NCBI GenBank assembly: GCA_963734085.1 | Contig: CAVTFT010000014.1 | Coordinates: 62,001 to 126,000 of the forward strand | Length of the DNA stretch: 64,000 nt | Direction of reading: 5' to 3' | Origin: CAIWHR01 sp963734085 | GTDB taxonomy: Bacteria; Pseudomonadota; Gammaproteobacteria; Burkholderiales; Casimicrobiaceae | Shown: positions 55,118 to 63,181 of the stretch, one piece after another | Position numbering within the stretch: the first letter of the stretch is position 1 | How the letters are laid out: each line of letters starts with the position of its first letter | Made by a program: the position numbers and the translations under genes | Notes under the pieces: model-generated | Told to the model about the DNA's origin: nothing | Database searches by the model: none | Seen by the model: only the letters and a program-made list of their open reading frames with translations

Positions 55118-55442
55118 CGGCGAGTCCTTGCTGTCTTCCTGATTCGGGGACCGCGGCGGGGAATCGAACGGTCGCGGCAGATGTGGACGGCGATTCGAGA
55201 GTCCGATTTTACCGGAATCTGCCGACGCGCAAGAGACGGACAAGTGCACCCTTTCCGACCGCGCCGGACTGCCGCGATTCCGTCCATGCACGCGCTGCGT
55301 GCGCACGGGCCGCTCCCGAAATCAAGCGGCGGCCTCCGCACCGTACGTGAAGATCGCAGCATTCGAGCAGTCGGCCGTAGCGTCGATTCGCCCCGGTCGC
55401 ATCCCCACGCGCTACCCGCGCGCGTGGCCCCTGCTCCCAGGC
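55118..55442. promoter_or_regulatory. aceB upstream region
   Basis: 325 bp between aceB and leuA. On the minus strand a TAAAAT -10 (55206-55211) with TCTTGC 17 bp upstream could serve aceB. The rest is GC-rich with no gene; no leuA terminator with a T run is evident. Confidence 0.4.
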
Positions 55443-56984
55443 TCACGCCGCGAGTTGCGGATTGAGCCGCTCCTGTTTCGTATGCAGCTTGTTGAGCGCG
55501 TTCAAATAGGCCTTGGCCGACGCGACGATGATGTCGGTGTCGGCGCCATTGCCGTTGACGATGCGCCCGTCACGTTCGAGCCGCACGGTCACCTCGCCCT
55601 GCGCATCGGTGCCAGTCGTGATCGCGTTGACCGAGTAGAGCAGCATCTTCGCGTTCGACTGGACCATCCGCTCGATCGCCTTGAACACCGCGTCGACCGG
55701 GCCGTCGCCGTTCGTCTCGGCGTGAAGGTCCGCGTCGCCGGCGACGATGGCCACCCGCGCGTGCGGCAGCGCGCCCGTCTCGGACACGACCTTCAGCGTC
55801 GCGAGCCGGAAATGCTCCTTCTCCGGCGTGACGGATTCGCCGGAGACCAGCGCCTGCAGATCCTCGTCGAACACCTGGCCTTTCTTGTCGGCGAGCTCCT
55901 TGAAGCGCGCGAACGCGTGGTTCACCGCCTCGTCGCTGCCGAGATCGATGCCGAGCTCGGCGAGCCTGGTCTTGAACGCGTTGCGGCCGGAGAGCTTGCC
56001 GAGCGAGAGCTTGTTGGCGTTCCAGCCCACGTCCTCGGCGCGCATGATCTCGTAGGTCTCGCGGTGCTTCAGCACGCCGTCCTGATGGATCCCGGACTCG
56101 TGCGCGAACGCATTGGCGCCGACGATCGCCTTGTTCGGCTGCACGGGGAACCCGGTGATGCCCGACACCAGCTTCGATGCCGCGACGATCTGCGTCGTCT
56201 CGATGCGCGTCGTGCACGCGAACACGTCCTTGCGCGTCTTGACCGCCATCACGATTTCCTCGAGCGACGCGTTGCCGGCGCGCTCGCCCAGCCCATTGAT
56301 CGTGCACTCGATCTGCCGCGCCCCATTCATCACCGCCGACAGCGAATTCGCAACCGCGAGCCCGAGGTCGTTGTGGCAGTGGACCGACCACACCGCCTGG
56401 TCCGAATTCGGAATGCGCTCGCGCAGCGACTTGATGAGCGCGCCGAATTGCCACGGCATCGTGTAGCCGACCGTGTCGGGAATGTTGACGGTCCGGGCGC
56501 CGACGGCGATCACCGCTTCGAGCAGCCGGCACAGGAAATCCGGCTCCGAGCGGCCCGCGTCCTCGGGCGAGAATTCGACGTTGTCCGTGTATTCGCGCGC
56601 CCAGCCGATCGACTTCACGGCCTGATCGAGCACCTGCTCGGGGGTCATCCTGAGCTTCATCTGCATGTGGATGGGCGAGGACGCGATGAACGTGTGCACG
56701 CGCCCAGACCGGGCGGGCTTGATCGCTTCGCCGCAGCGCCGGATGTCGTTCTCGTTCGCCCGCGCGAGGCCGCAAACCGTGCTGTCGTGAATGGCGCCGG
56801 CAATCGCGCGCACCGCCTCGAAGTCGCCGTTCGACGACGCGGGGAAACCGGCTTCGATGATGTCGACGCGCAGTCGCTCGAGCTGTTTCGCGATGCGCAT
56901 CTTTTCATCCTTGGTCATCGATGCGCCAGGGCTCTGCTCCCCGTCGCGCAACGTCGTGTCGAATATGATCAGGTGGTCGGCCAT
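55443..56984 (-). CDS. leuA: 2-isopropylmalate synthase
   Basis: First committed step of leucine synthesis, 513 residues (LeuA1 type). Catalytic domain: IIFDTTLRDGEQSPGASM at the start, SVHCHNDLGLAVANSL with metal-binding His, and the linker NAFAHESGIHQDGVLKHRETYEIM (two parts). The C-terminal LeuA dimer domain (about 390-510) is the site of leucine feedback. A hairpin CGCTC-CGGA-GAGCG (56989-57002) overlaps the GGAGAG ribosome-binding site, and a leucine-rich leader peptide lies upstream, so control at the RNA level is likely. Confidence 0.96.
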   Translation of the reverse strand: MADHLIIFDTTLRDGEQSPGASMTKDEKMRIAKQLERLRVDIIEAGFPASSNGDFEAVRAIAGAIHDSTVCGLARANENDIRRCGEAIKPARSGRVHTFIASSPIHMQMKLRMTPEQVLDQAVKSIGWAREYTDNVEFSPEDAGRSEPDFLCRLLEAVIAVGARTVNIPDTVGYTMPWQFGALIKSLRERIPNSDQAVWSVHCHNDLGLAVANSLSAVMNGARQIECTINGLGERAGNASLEEIVMAVKTRKDVFACTTRIETTQIVAASKLVSGITGFPVQPNKAIVGANAFAHESGIHQDGVLKHRETYEIMRAEDVGWNANKLSLGKLSGRNAFKTRLAELGIDLGSDEAVNHAFARFKELADKKGQVFDEDLQALVSGESVTPEKEHFRLATLKVVSETGALPHARVAIVAGDADLHAETNGDGPVDAVFKAIERMVQSNAKMLLYSVNAITTGTDAQGEVTVRLERDGRIVNGNGADTDIIVASAKAYLNALNKLHTKQERLNPQLAA

Positions 56985-56988
56985 GGTC

Positions 56989-57002
56989 CGCTCTCCGGAG
57001 CG
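56989..57002 (-). promoter_or_regulatory. Hairpin occluding the leuA ribosome-binding site
   Basis: 5-bp stem CGCTC/GAGCG with loop CGGA on the minus strand; the Shine-Dalgarno GGAGAG spans loop and stem, ending 7 bases before ATG. Confidence 0.4.
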
Positions 57003-57022
57003 TGCAATCCTGTGAAGGGTTT

Positions 57023-57046
57023 CCTGCCGGCTTCGGGGCCGACAGG
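57023..57046 (-). promoter_or_regulatory. Hairpin between the leucine leader peptide and leuA
   Basis: On the minus strand, CCTGTCGGC and GCCGGCAGG pair over 9 bp (one G-U in RNA) around CCCGAA. No T run follows, so it is not a classical intrinsic terminator, but it sits where an attenuator would. Confidence 0.4.
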
Positions 57047-57074
57047 CACGGGCAATGCGGGAAAAGGGGTGTCG

Positions 57075-57170
57075 TTATCTGCGCGCGGGGCGCAGCAGAA
57101 GCAGCGGGCCGCCCGTGAGGGAGGTCGGCGCGGGGAGCGCAGAGCGGCCGGCAGTGCGGATGCGGTTCAT
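57075..57170 (-). CDS. leuL: Putative leucine leader peptide upstream of leuA
   Basis: A 31-residue ORF ending TAA 90 bp before leuA. Codons 23-26 are four consecutive Leu (CTG CTT CTG CTG, 57104-57093), within PLLLLRPARR, plus two more Leu at 12 and 18. The ATG lies 8 bases after TATAGT, the -10 of a candidate promoter (TTGCTT-N18-TATAGT), so the transcript would start at or just before the ATG and the peptide would be translated from a leaderless message. This is the layout of ribosome-mediated attenuation, in which stalling at Leu codons controls leuA. A strong T-run terminator is not visible, so the mechanism is unresolved. Confidence 0.6.
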   Translation of the reverse strand: MNRIRTAGRSALPAPTSLTGGPLLLLRPARR

Positions 57171-57178
57171 TGCGATCG

Positions 57179-57208
57179 ACTATACCCGCAATTCCACTGC
57201 CAAAGCAA
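57179..57208 (-). promoter_or_regulatory. Promoter of the leuA leader
   Basis: Minus strand TTGCTT (57208-57203), 18-bp spacer, TATAGT (57184-57179). The predicted start point is about 57172, one or two bases before the leader ATG. Confidence 0.55.
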
Positions 57209-57245
57209 GACCTTGCGAAAAGTCTCGGGAGCCCTGTCCCGATCG

Positions 57246-58016
57246 CTACCCCGGTCGTTGTGGCTTCCCCGCACGGCGGTGCATCCTCGTCCAGGCGAGG
57301 CCGACGTAGCCGGACAGCGCATAGCCGACGAACCCGGCGAAAAGCACGATCGCGGGCTGATAGGAAAGCAATGCAATGGCGAGCACGAACACGAAGATCG
57401 CGAGGAACGGCACGCTCTTCTTGAGGTTGATCGTCTTGAAGCTGTAGTACTTGACGTTGCTCACCATCGTGAGTCCCGCGAACACGGTGACCGCCCACGC
57501 CCACCACTTGAGACCGGCCGGGTCGATGTTCGCGTCGTCGATGATCCAGACGAACCCGGCAACGAGCGCCGCCGCTGCGGGACTCGGGATCCCGGTGAAC
57601 CAGCGTTTGTCGGCGACCTCGAGCATCGTGTTGAAACGCGCGAGACGCAGCGCGGCGCCGGCGACGTAGACAAAGGCGGCGATCCAGCCGAGCTTGCCCA
57701 TGCCCTTCAACGCCCACTCGTAGACGATGAGCGCAGGCGCCGCGCCGAAGGCGACCATGTCGGATAGGCTGTCGTATTCGGCACCGAAGGCGCTCTGCGT
57801 GCGGGTGAGTCGCGCGACGCGTCCGTCCAGACCGTCGAGGACCATCGCAACGAAAATCGCCGCCGCGGCCTGATCGAAGCGCAGGTTCATCGCCTGCACG
57901 ATCGCGTAGAACCCGGCGAACAGCGCCGCGGTCGTGAACAGGTTCGGCAGCAGATAGATGCCGCGCCGGCGGATCCGGTTCTTGCGCAGCACGCGTTGGG
58001 TGTCGAAGTCCGCCAT
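57246..58016 (-). CDS. pssA: CDP-diacylglycerol-serine O-phosphatidyltransferase
   Basis: It makes phosphatidylserine, the precursor of phosphatidylethanolamine. A 256-residue membrane enzyme of the CDP-alcohol phosphotransferase family (the Bacillus-type PssA, not the E. coli PLD-type). The signature DG-x2-AR-x8-G-x3-D-x3-D is seen in LDGLDGRVARLTRTQSAFG followed by AEYDSLSDM. About 7-8 helices. ATG 58016. It works with psd, encoded 60 bp upstream. Confidence 0.95.
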   Translation of the reverse strand: MADFDTQRVLRKNRIRRRGIYLLPNLFTTAALFAGFYAIVQAMNLRFDQAAAAIFVAMVLDGLDGRVARLTRTQSAFGAEYDSLSDMVAFGAAPALIVYEWALKGMGKLGWIAAFVYVAGAALRLARFNTMLEVADKRWFTGIPSPAAAALVAGFVWIIDDANIDPAGLKWWAWAVTVFAGLTMVSNVKYYSFKTINLKKSVPFLAIFVFVLAIALLSYQPAIVLFAGFVGYALSGYVGLAWTRMHRRAGKPQRPG

Positions 58017-58076
58017 GGCGGCGCAAAGGTAGCACAACCGCCGCGACGCGCAACAGCGAGCGCCGCTCGGGCGCGC

Positions 58077-58733
58077 TCAGGCCGCAGGCAACTCGGCGAC
58101 GATCGTCTCGGTCGCGTACACGCGGTCCCCCACGGCGACCTTCGGCGCCGCAGTCGGCGGCAGGTACACGTCGACGCGCGAGCCGAAGCGGATGAAGCCG
58201 TAGCGTTGGCCGCGCTCAAGCGTTGCGCCGGGCTTCACGTAGCACAGGATGCGGCGCGCGATGAGACCGGCGATCTGCACGCATATGACGTCGACGCCGC
58301 CCGCCGTGCGGAGGTGCAGCGCGTTGCGCTCGTTGTCCTGCGACGCCTTGTCGAGCGCGGCATTGATGAAGCTGCCGCGGTGATACCAGAGGTTGGCCAC
58401 GGTGCCGTCCACCGGCGAGCGATTGGAGTGGACGTTGAACACGTTCATGAAGACGCTGATCTTGAGCGCGTCCCGATCGAGATAGGGATCGCGGGCCGTG
58501 CCCACGGTCACGATTCTGCCGTCGGCCGGCGAGAGCACCGCATTCGGCTGCGGCGGAACCGCGCGCGGCGGATCGCGAAAGAACTGCACGACGAATGCGA
58601 AAAGCAGCCACGCGAGTCCCGCGAGCCAAGCGAGTCGCAACGCGGAGAGCGCAAGCGCGAGCACGAGCGCGATGGCGACGAACAGCCAGCCCTCGCGCGC
58701 AACGATCGGATGCGGGTACGTTGACGCGGACAT
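58077..58733 (-). CDS. psd: Phosphatidylserine decarboxylase, short (archaeal-type) form
   Basis: A 218-residue pyruvoyl enzyme making phosphatidylethanolamine. One or two N-terminal helices (WLFVAIALVLALALSALRLA), the LSPADGRIVTVG and HSNRSPVDGTV motifs, and the self-cleavage site FGSRVDV near the C-terminus, where Ser becomes the pyruvoyl group. The start ATG 58733 removes a non-homologous upstream extension. It pairs with pssA. Confidence 0.95.
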   Translation of the reverse strand: MSASTYPHPIVAREGWLFVAIALVLALALSALRLAWLAGLAWLLFAFVVQFFRDPPRAVPPQPNAVLSPADGRIVTVGTARDPYLDRDALKISVFMNVFNVHSNRSPVDGTVANLWYHRGSFINAALDKASQDNERNALHLRTAGGVDVICVQIAGLIARRILCYVKPGATLERGQRYGFIRFGSRVDVYLPPTAAPKVAVGDRVYATETIVAELPAA

Positions 58734-58806
58734 CGTCAACGGAGGCGCAAGCGCATTCGCATGCGCGGGTCGCGCGCGGGAGATCGTCGACAGGCGGCCG
58801 CTCGCG

Positions 58807-59058
58807 TCATTTCGTGACGGTGACAGGCTTCGTGGCACCCGCGCCCGGCGCCCCCGCGGGCAAGGCATCGTTGTCGATGGCATGCTCGATGCGCTTCGCC
58901 AGGCGCTCGCCGCCGCCGCCGAAGGCATGGATCGCGACCCGCACGACGAGATAGAGGAAAAGGAGCCCAATGACGACCAGCGCCGCGCGCAGGACGACGA
59001 TCCGATCGACGTTGAACCATCGTCGACTGCCGACGCGCGGACGCAACGGCGCCTTCAT
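58807..59058 (-). CDS. Small single-span membrane protein, unknown
   Basis: An 83-residue protein with one transmembrane helix (IVVLRAALVVIGLLFLYLVV, about 21-40) between a basic N-terminus and a charged C-terminal segment (GERLAKRIEHAIDND). I do not recognise the family. It lies between psd and ilvC in the same orientation, 42 bp from the next small membrane protein. Codon use is like its neighbours, so it is probably a real gene. Confidence 0.55.
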   Translation of the reverse strand: MKAPLRPRVGSRRWFNVDRIVVLRAALVVIGLLFLYLVVRVAIHAFGGGGERLAKRIEHAIDNDALPAGAPGAGATKPVTVTK

Positions 59059-59100
59059 CCGGGTCGATCGGCTTCGCGCCCGCGCCAGCCCGCATCGAGC

Positions 59101-59406
59101 CTAGCGCGTCTGACCATCGATCTGTCTGCGCGCATCGTCGGCTTGTCGCTGCACCGTGGCCTCGACCCCTCGCGCGCGCTCCATCGGCGCCTGGAACGAC
59201 GGCGTCGACTGGCCGGTGAGACCCGATGCATCGACGGCCGCCGGCGGCAGCCGCGTCCGTTCGCCCTGTTGCGCGGCGTCGGCGGGCGCCGTCCCCGACA
59301 GGCCGTAGGACTTGAGGGCGTCCTTGGCCAGGATCACGACGATGACGAGCGCGATCAGCATCACGACCATCCCGAGCCATCCCCGCTGTCTGTTCATCGT
59401 CCGCAT
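59101..59406 (-). CDS. Small membrane-anchored protein, unknown
   Basis: A 101-residue protein with one N-terminal helix (GMVVMLIALVIVVILAKDAL, about 11-30) and a polar, Gln/Arg/Ala-rich C-terminal domain, possibly periplasmic and coiled near the end. ATG 59406 has a GAGGGAG site at the right distance. Function unknown; it sits 64 bp after ilvC. Low-complexity segments limit family assignment. Confidence 0.6.
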   Translation of the reverse strand: MRTMNRQRGWLGMVVMLIALVIVVILAKDALKSYGLSGTAPADAAQQGERTRLPPAAVDASGLTGQSTPSFQAPMERARGVEATVQRQADDARRQIDGQTR

Positions 59407-59470
59407 CGCAATCTCCCTCACAGCCATCCGGCCCTCTGGCGCGCGCCTGTCGCGGGCGTGGAACGGAAAA

Positions 59471-60487
59471 TCAGTTCCGCGACTGGTCGACGAGCTTGTT
59501 TTTCCTGATCCACGGCATCATCGCGCGGAGCTTGCCACCCACCTGCTCGATCGGATGCTCCGCGGTGAGTCGTCGGTGCGAAAGCAGCGTCGGTGCGCCG
59601 GCACGGTTCTCGAGGATGAAGTCGCGCGCGTATTCGCCGCTCTGGATGCGCTCCAGCGCCTCGCGCATCGCCCATTTCACTTCGTCGGTGATGATCTTCG
59701 GCCCGGTGACGTATTCGCCATACTCGGCGTTGTTCGAGATCGAGTAATTCATGTTGGCGATGCCGCCCTCGTAGATCAGGTCGACGATGAGCTTCACTTC
59801 GTGCAGGCATTCGAAGTATGCCATTTCCGGCGCATATCCGGCCTCGGTCAGCGTCTCGTAGCCGGCCTTGATCAGCTCGACCAGGCCCCCGCACAGCACC
59901 GTCTGTTCGCCGAAGAGATCGGTCTCGGTCTCTTCGCGGAAATTGGTCTCGATGACGCCGGCGCGGGCGCCGCCGATGGCTGCCGCGTACGACAGCGCGA
60001 CGTCGCGCGCCTTCTTCGACGCGTCCTGATGGACTGCAATCAGCATCGGCACACCGCCCCCGGCGACGTAGGTCGAGCGCACCGTGTGCCCCGGTGCTTT
60101 CGGCGCGACCATCACGACGTCGAGGTCGGCGCGCGGCGCGACCTGCCCGTAGTGGATGTTGAAGCCGTGCGCGAAGGCAAGCGTGGCGCCTTTCCTGATG
60201 TGCGGCTCGACCTCGGACTTGTACGTCGCCGCGATATGCTCGTCGGGCATCAGCATCATCACGACGTCGGCCGTCTTCACCGCATCGGCGACTTCGGCGA
60301 CCTTGAGACCGGCCTTCTTCGCCTTGTCCCATGAAGCGCCGCCCTTGCGCAGCCCGACGGTGACCTTGACGCCGGAATCGTTGAGATTCTGCGCGTGCGC
60401 GTGCCCCTGCGAGCCGTAGCCGACGATCGTGACCTTCTTGCCCTTGATGAGCGAGAGGTCGGCGTCCTTTTCGTAGTAGACCTTCAT
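59471..60487 (-). CDS. ilvC: Ketol-acid reductoisomerase, class I
   Basis: Second common step of valine/isoleucine synthesis. A 338-residue short form: NADPH motif VTIVGYGSQGHAHAQNL, then MLMPDEHIAATYKSEVEPH, and the metal-binding KARA knotted domain (DLFGEQTVLCGG, FECLHEVKLIVDLIYEGG). ATG 60487 follows AAAGGAAACC. It is separated from ilvH by a REP-like repeat. Confidence 0.97.
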   Translation of the reverse strand: MKVYYEKDADLSLIKGKKVTIVGYGSQGHAHAQNLNDSGVKVTVGLRKGGASWDKAKKAGLKVAEVADAVKTADVVMMLMPDEHIAATYKSEVEPHIRKGATLAFAHGFNIHYGQVAPRADLDVVMVAPKAPGHTVRSTYVAGGGVPMLIAVHQDASKKARDVALSYAAAIGGARAGVIETNFREETETDLFGEQTVLCGGLVELIKAGYETLTEAGYAPEMAYFECLHEVKLIVDLIYEGGIANMNYSISNNAEYGEYVTGPKIITDEVKWAMREALERIQSGEYARDFILENRAGAPTLLSHRRLTAEHPIEQVGGKLRAMMPWIRKNKLVDQSRN

Positions 60488-60506
60488 GATGGTTTCCTTT
60501 TCATTC

Positions 60507-60572
60507 GTCATTCCCGCGCTGGCGGGAATCCAGCACTTCTTGACAACCCTGGGTCCCCGCCTCCGCGGGAAG
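60507..60572. repeat. REP-like palindromic element between ilvC and ilvH
   Basis: Two imperfect hairpins: TTCCCGC-GCTG-GCGGGAA (60511-60528) and CCCCGC-CTC-CGCGGG-type (60555-60569), flanked by GTCAT and GACG. This is the common 'TCATTCCCGC..GCGGGAATCCAG' type of dispersed proteobacterial repeat. It may stabilise or attenuate the ilvI-ilvH-ilvC message. Confidence 0.75.
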
Positions 60573-60577
60573 ACGAT

Positions 60578-61069
60578 CTAAACCCGCAGTATCCGCTCGC
60601 CGCGGCCGATCCCCGATGCCCCGGTGCGCACCGTCTCGAGGATCACCCCGGGTTCGATCGCCTGCAGGAACGCGTCGAGCTTCGAGCCGGTTCCCGTGAG
60701 CTCGATCGTGTAGCTCTTGTCGGTGACGTCGAGGATGCTGCCGCGGAAGATGTCCGCGAGGCGCTTCATCTCCTCGCGGTCCTTGCCCGCGGCGCGCACC
60801 TTGACCAGCATCAGCTCGCGCTCGATGTGGTTGCCCTCGGTGAGGTCCACGACCTTGACCACGTCGACCAGCTTGTTCAGCTGCTTCGTGATTTGCTCGA
60901 TCACGTCGTCGGAGCCGACGGTGACGATCGTCATCCGCGACATCGTCGTGTCCTCGGTCGGCGCCACCGTCAGCGACTCGATGTTGTAGCCGCGCGCGGA
61001 GAAGAGCCCCGAAATCCGCGACAGCGCGCCGGCTTCGTTCTCGACCAGGATGGAGAGGATGTGCCTCAT
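60578..61069 (-). CDS. ilvH: Acetolactate synthase small (regulatory) subunit
   Basis: A 163-residue regulatory subunit conferring valine inhibition. N-terminal ACT domain (HILSILVENEAGALSRISGLFSARGYNIESL in two parts) and a C-terminal ALS domain (EMKRLADIFRGSILDVTDKSYTIELTG in two parts). ATG 61069; an upstream extension in frame is only the intergenic repeat. It follows ilvI, with the repeat between them. Confidence 0.96.
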   Translation of the reverse strand: MRHILSILVENEAGALSRISGLFSARGYNIESLTVAPTEDTTMSRMTIVTVGSDDVIEQITKQLNKLVDVVKVVDLTEGNHIERELMLVKVRAAGKDREEMKRLADIFRGSILDVTDKSYTIELTGTGSKLDAFLQAIEPGVILETVRTGASGIGRGERILRV

Positions 61070-61074
61070 ATATG

Positions 61075-61157
61075 TGCCCCCACGCTCGCCGCTGCCGCGG
61101 CTTCGCTGCCCCCCGAGGGGGTGCAGTTCGCGCCTTGGGACGGCCCGGCGGCGCTCA
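61075..61157 (-). repeat. Intra-operon repeat, copy 1 (ilvI-ilvH)
   Basis: On the minus strand it begins with the ilvI stop codon, TGAGCGCCGCCGGGCCG, continues CCCAAGGCGCGAACTGC, contains a CCCCCTCGGGGGG hairpin, and ends GAGCGTGGGGGCA six bases before the ilvH ATG. Copy 2 at 63779-63864 has the same ends and the same position relative to genes. Confidence 0.8.
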
Positions 61158-62861
61158 CAATTCCTCGGCAAAAATCATCTCGGTCAGCCCCTTGCCTGCC
61201 GCGATCATCGGAAACACGTTCTCGGTTTGATCGGTGATGAAATCCATGAACACGAGACGGTCCTTGAGCTTGAACGCTTCCTTCAGCGCGCCTTCGACGT
61301 CACCCGGCTTTTCGATCTTGAGCCCGACGTGGCCGTAGGCTTCGGCGAGCTTCACGAAATCGGGCAGCGCGTCCATGTACGACTCCGCATAGCGGTTGCC
61401 GTAAAAGAATTCCTGCCACTGCCGCACCATTCCCATATAGCGGTTGTTGAGGTTAACGATCTTGATCGGCAGGTGATACTGCTTGCACGTCGACAGCTCC
61501 TGAATGCACATCTGAATCGACGCTTCACCGGTGACGCAGACGACGTTCGCATCGGGATTCACGAGCTTGACACCGATCGCCGCGGGGAGCCCGAAGCCCA
61601 TCGTGCCGAGCCCGCCGGAGTTGATCCACCGGCGCGGCCTGTCGAACTTGTAGTACTGCGCCACCCACATCTGGTGCTGACCGACGTCGGACGTGATGAA
61701 CGCGTCGCCCTTCGTCAACTCGTAGAGCTTCTGCACCACGTATTGCGGCTTGATGAGATCGCTCTTGGTGTCGTACCTCAAGCAATCCTTGCGCTGCCAG
61801 TCCTTGATCTCGGCCCACCAGGCCTTCAGCGCAGCGGGGTCCGGCCGCTGCGGCGAGGACTCGATCAGCTTGATCATTTCGTCGAGCACGTCGCCCACGT
61901 ACCCGACGATCGGCACGTCGACCTTCACCCGCTTACTGATCGACGACGGATCGATGTCGATGTGGATGATCTTGCGGTCACTGCGGAAGAAATGCGTCGG
62001 ATTGCCGATGACGCGGTCGTCGAAGCGCGCGCCGATCGCGATCAGCACGTCGCAGTGCTGCATCGCCATGTTCGATTCGTAGGTTCCGTGCATGCCCAGC
62101 ATGCCGGTGAACTGCGGGTCGGTGCCGGGGAAGCCGCCCAGCCCCATCAGCGTGTTCGTGCACGGGTAGCCCAGCAACCGCACGAGACGCGTGAGCTGCG
62201 TCGCGGCGTTGTTCAGCACGACGCCGCCGCCGCTGTAGATCATCGGCCGCTTCGCCTCGAGCAGGAGCTGGACCGCCTTCTTGATCTGCCCGCCATGGCC
62301 CTTGGTCACCGGGTTGTACGAGCGCAGCGCGATAGTCTTCGGGTAGGAAAATTCAGTCTTCGCCTGCGTGACGTCCTTCGGGATGTCGACCAGGACCGGG
62401 CCGGGCCGCCCGGTGGCGGCGAGATAGAACGCCTTCTTGATGGTGACCGCGAGCTCGGCGACATTTTTAATCAGGAAGTTGTGCTTGACGCACGGCCGCG
62501 TAATGCCGACGGTGTCGCATTCCTGGAACGCATCCTGGCCGATCGCATGGGTCGGCACCTGCCCGGTGATCACGACCATCGGGATCGAGTCCATGTACGC
62601 CGTCGCAATGCCCGTCACCGCGTTGGTGACGCCCGGCCCCGAGGTCACCAGACAGACACCGACCTTCTGGCTCGACCGCGAGTAGCCGTCGGCTGCATGG
62701 GCCGCGCCTTGCTCATGGCGAACGAGCACGTGCTTGACCTTGTCCTGTTTGAAGAATTCGTCGTAGATGTTGAGAACCGCACCGCCCGGATAGCCGAAGA
62801 CGTACTCGACGCCTTCTTCCTGGAGGCAGCGGATGACGATTTCGGCACCCGTGAGTTGCAT
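61155..62861 (-). CDS. ilvI: Acetolactate synthase large (catalytic) subunit
   Basis: A ThDP/FAD enzyme of 568 residues, first common step of branched-chain amino acid synthesis. N-terminal GYPGGAVLNIYDEFF and the ThDP glutamate region, VTSGPGVTNAVTGIATAYMDSIPMV (two parts), and the ThDP-binding NSGGLGTMGFGLPAAIG with VTGEASIQMCIQEL and NLNNRYMGMVRQWQ. ATG 62861 matches the family start; the frame extends upstream without homology. The first gene of ilvI-ilvH-ilvC. Confidence 0.97.
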   Translation of the reverse strand: MQLTGAEIVIRCLQEEGVEYVFGYPGGAVLNIYDEFFKQDKVKHVLVRHEQGAAHAADGYSRSSQKVGVCLVTSGPGVTNAVTGIATAYMDSIPMVVITGQVPTHAIGQDAFQECDTVGITRPCVKHNFLIKNVAELAVTIKKAFYLAATGRPGPVLVDIPKDVTQAKTEFSYPKTIALRSYNPVTKGHGGQIKKAVQLLLEAKRPMIYSGGGVVLNNAATQLTRLVRLLGYPCTNTLMGLGGFPGTDPQFTGMLGMHGTYESNMAMQHCDVLIAIGARFDDRVIGNPTHFFRSDRKIIHIDIDPSSISKRVKVDVPIVGYVGDVLDEMIKLIESSPQRPDPAALKAWWAEIKDWQRKDCLRYDTKSDLIKPQYVVQKLYELTKGDAFITSDVGQHQMWVAQYYKFDRPRRWINSGGLGTMGFGLPAAIGVKLVNPDANVVCVTGEASIQMCIQELSTCKQYHLPIKIVNLNNRYMGMVRQWQEFFYGNRYAESYMDALPDFVKLAEAYGHVGLKIEKPGDVEGALKEAFKLKDRLVFMDFITDQTENVFPMIAAGKGLTEMIFAEEL

Positions 62862-63181
62862 GGCAGTCGCCTTAAGCGAGTTGGTGGACGACAAGCCCGG
62901 CGGCGAAGGACGCGCAGGGCTTAACAAACATCATGGCGCGCAAAGGGATGGACGCGCCCACCAAGGCTTGAATCGGGTAGAAAGCCGCGATAGTGACCAC
63001 TCCGGCCGCACTCCGAGGGATTCTCCGATGACGCTTGTGGCACCTTCGGAGGGAGCGCAAACGGCCGTTATTGCACTACAACATCGACTGCTTCCAGCCG
63101 ACGCCACAACCTTACCTTTAGTATGGGCGACGGTCAAGCCGGTTGCAATGCACAAAGGCCGGCTGCCGCCCCGGCCCTATA
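62862..63181. promoter_or_regulatory. Divergent region between ilvI and the sigma factor gene
   Basis: 320 bp. On the ilvI side an AAGCCC/GGGCTT stem (6 bp) and a 20-codon ORF (62934-62872) ending GLVVHQLA could be part of a control leader, but BCAA codons are not clustered strongly. On the plus side a TATAAT (63178-63183) overlaps the sigma factor ATG. No confident -35/-10 pair was found for either gene. Confidence 0.4.

Noticed and set aside
57023..57046. Classical intrinsic terminator before leuA
   Set aside because: The hairpin is good but the following sequence is AAACCCTTC on the minus strand, without a T run.
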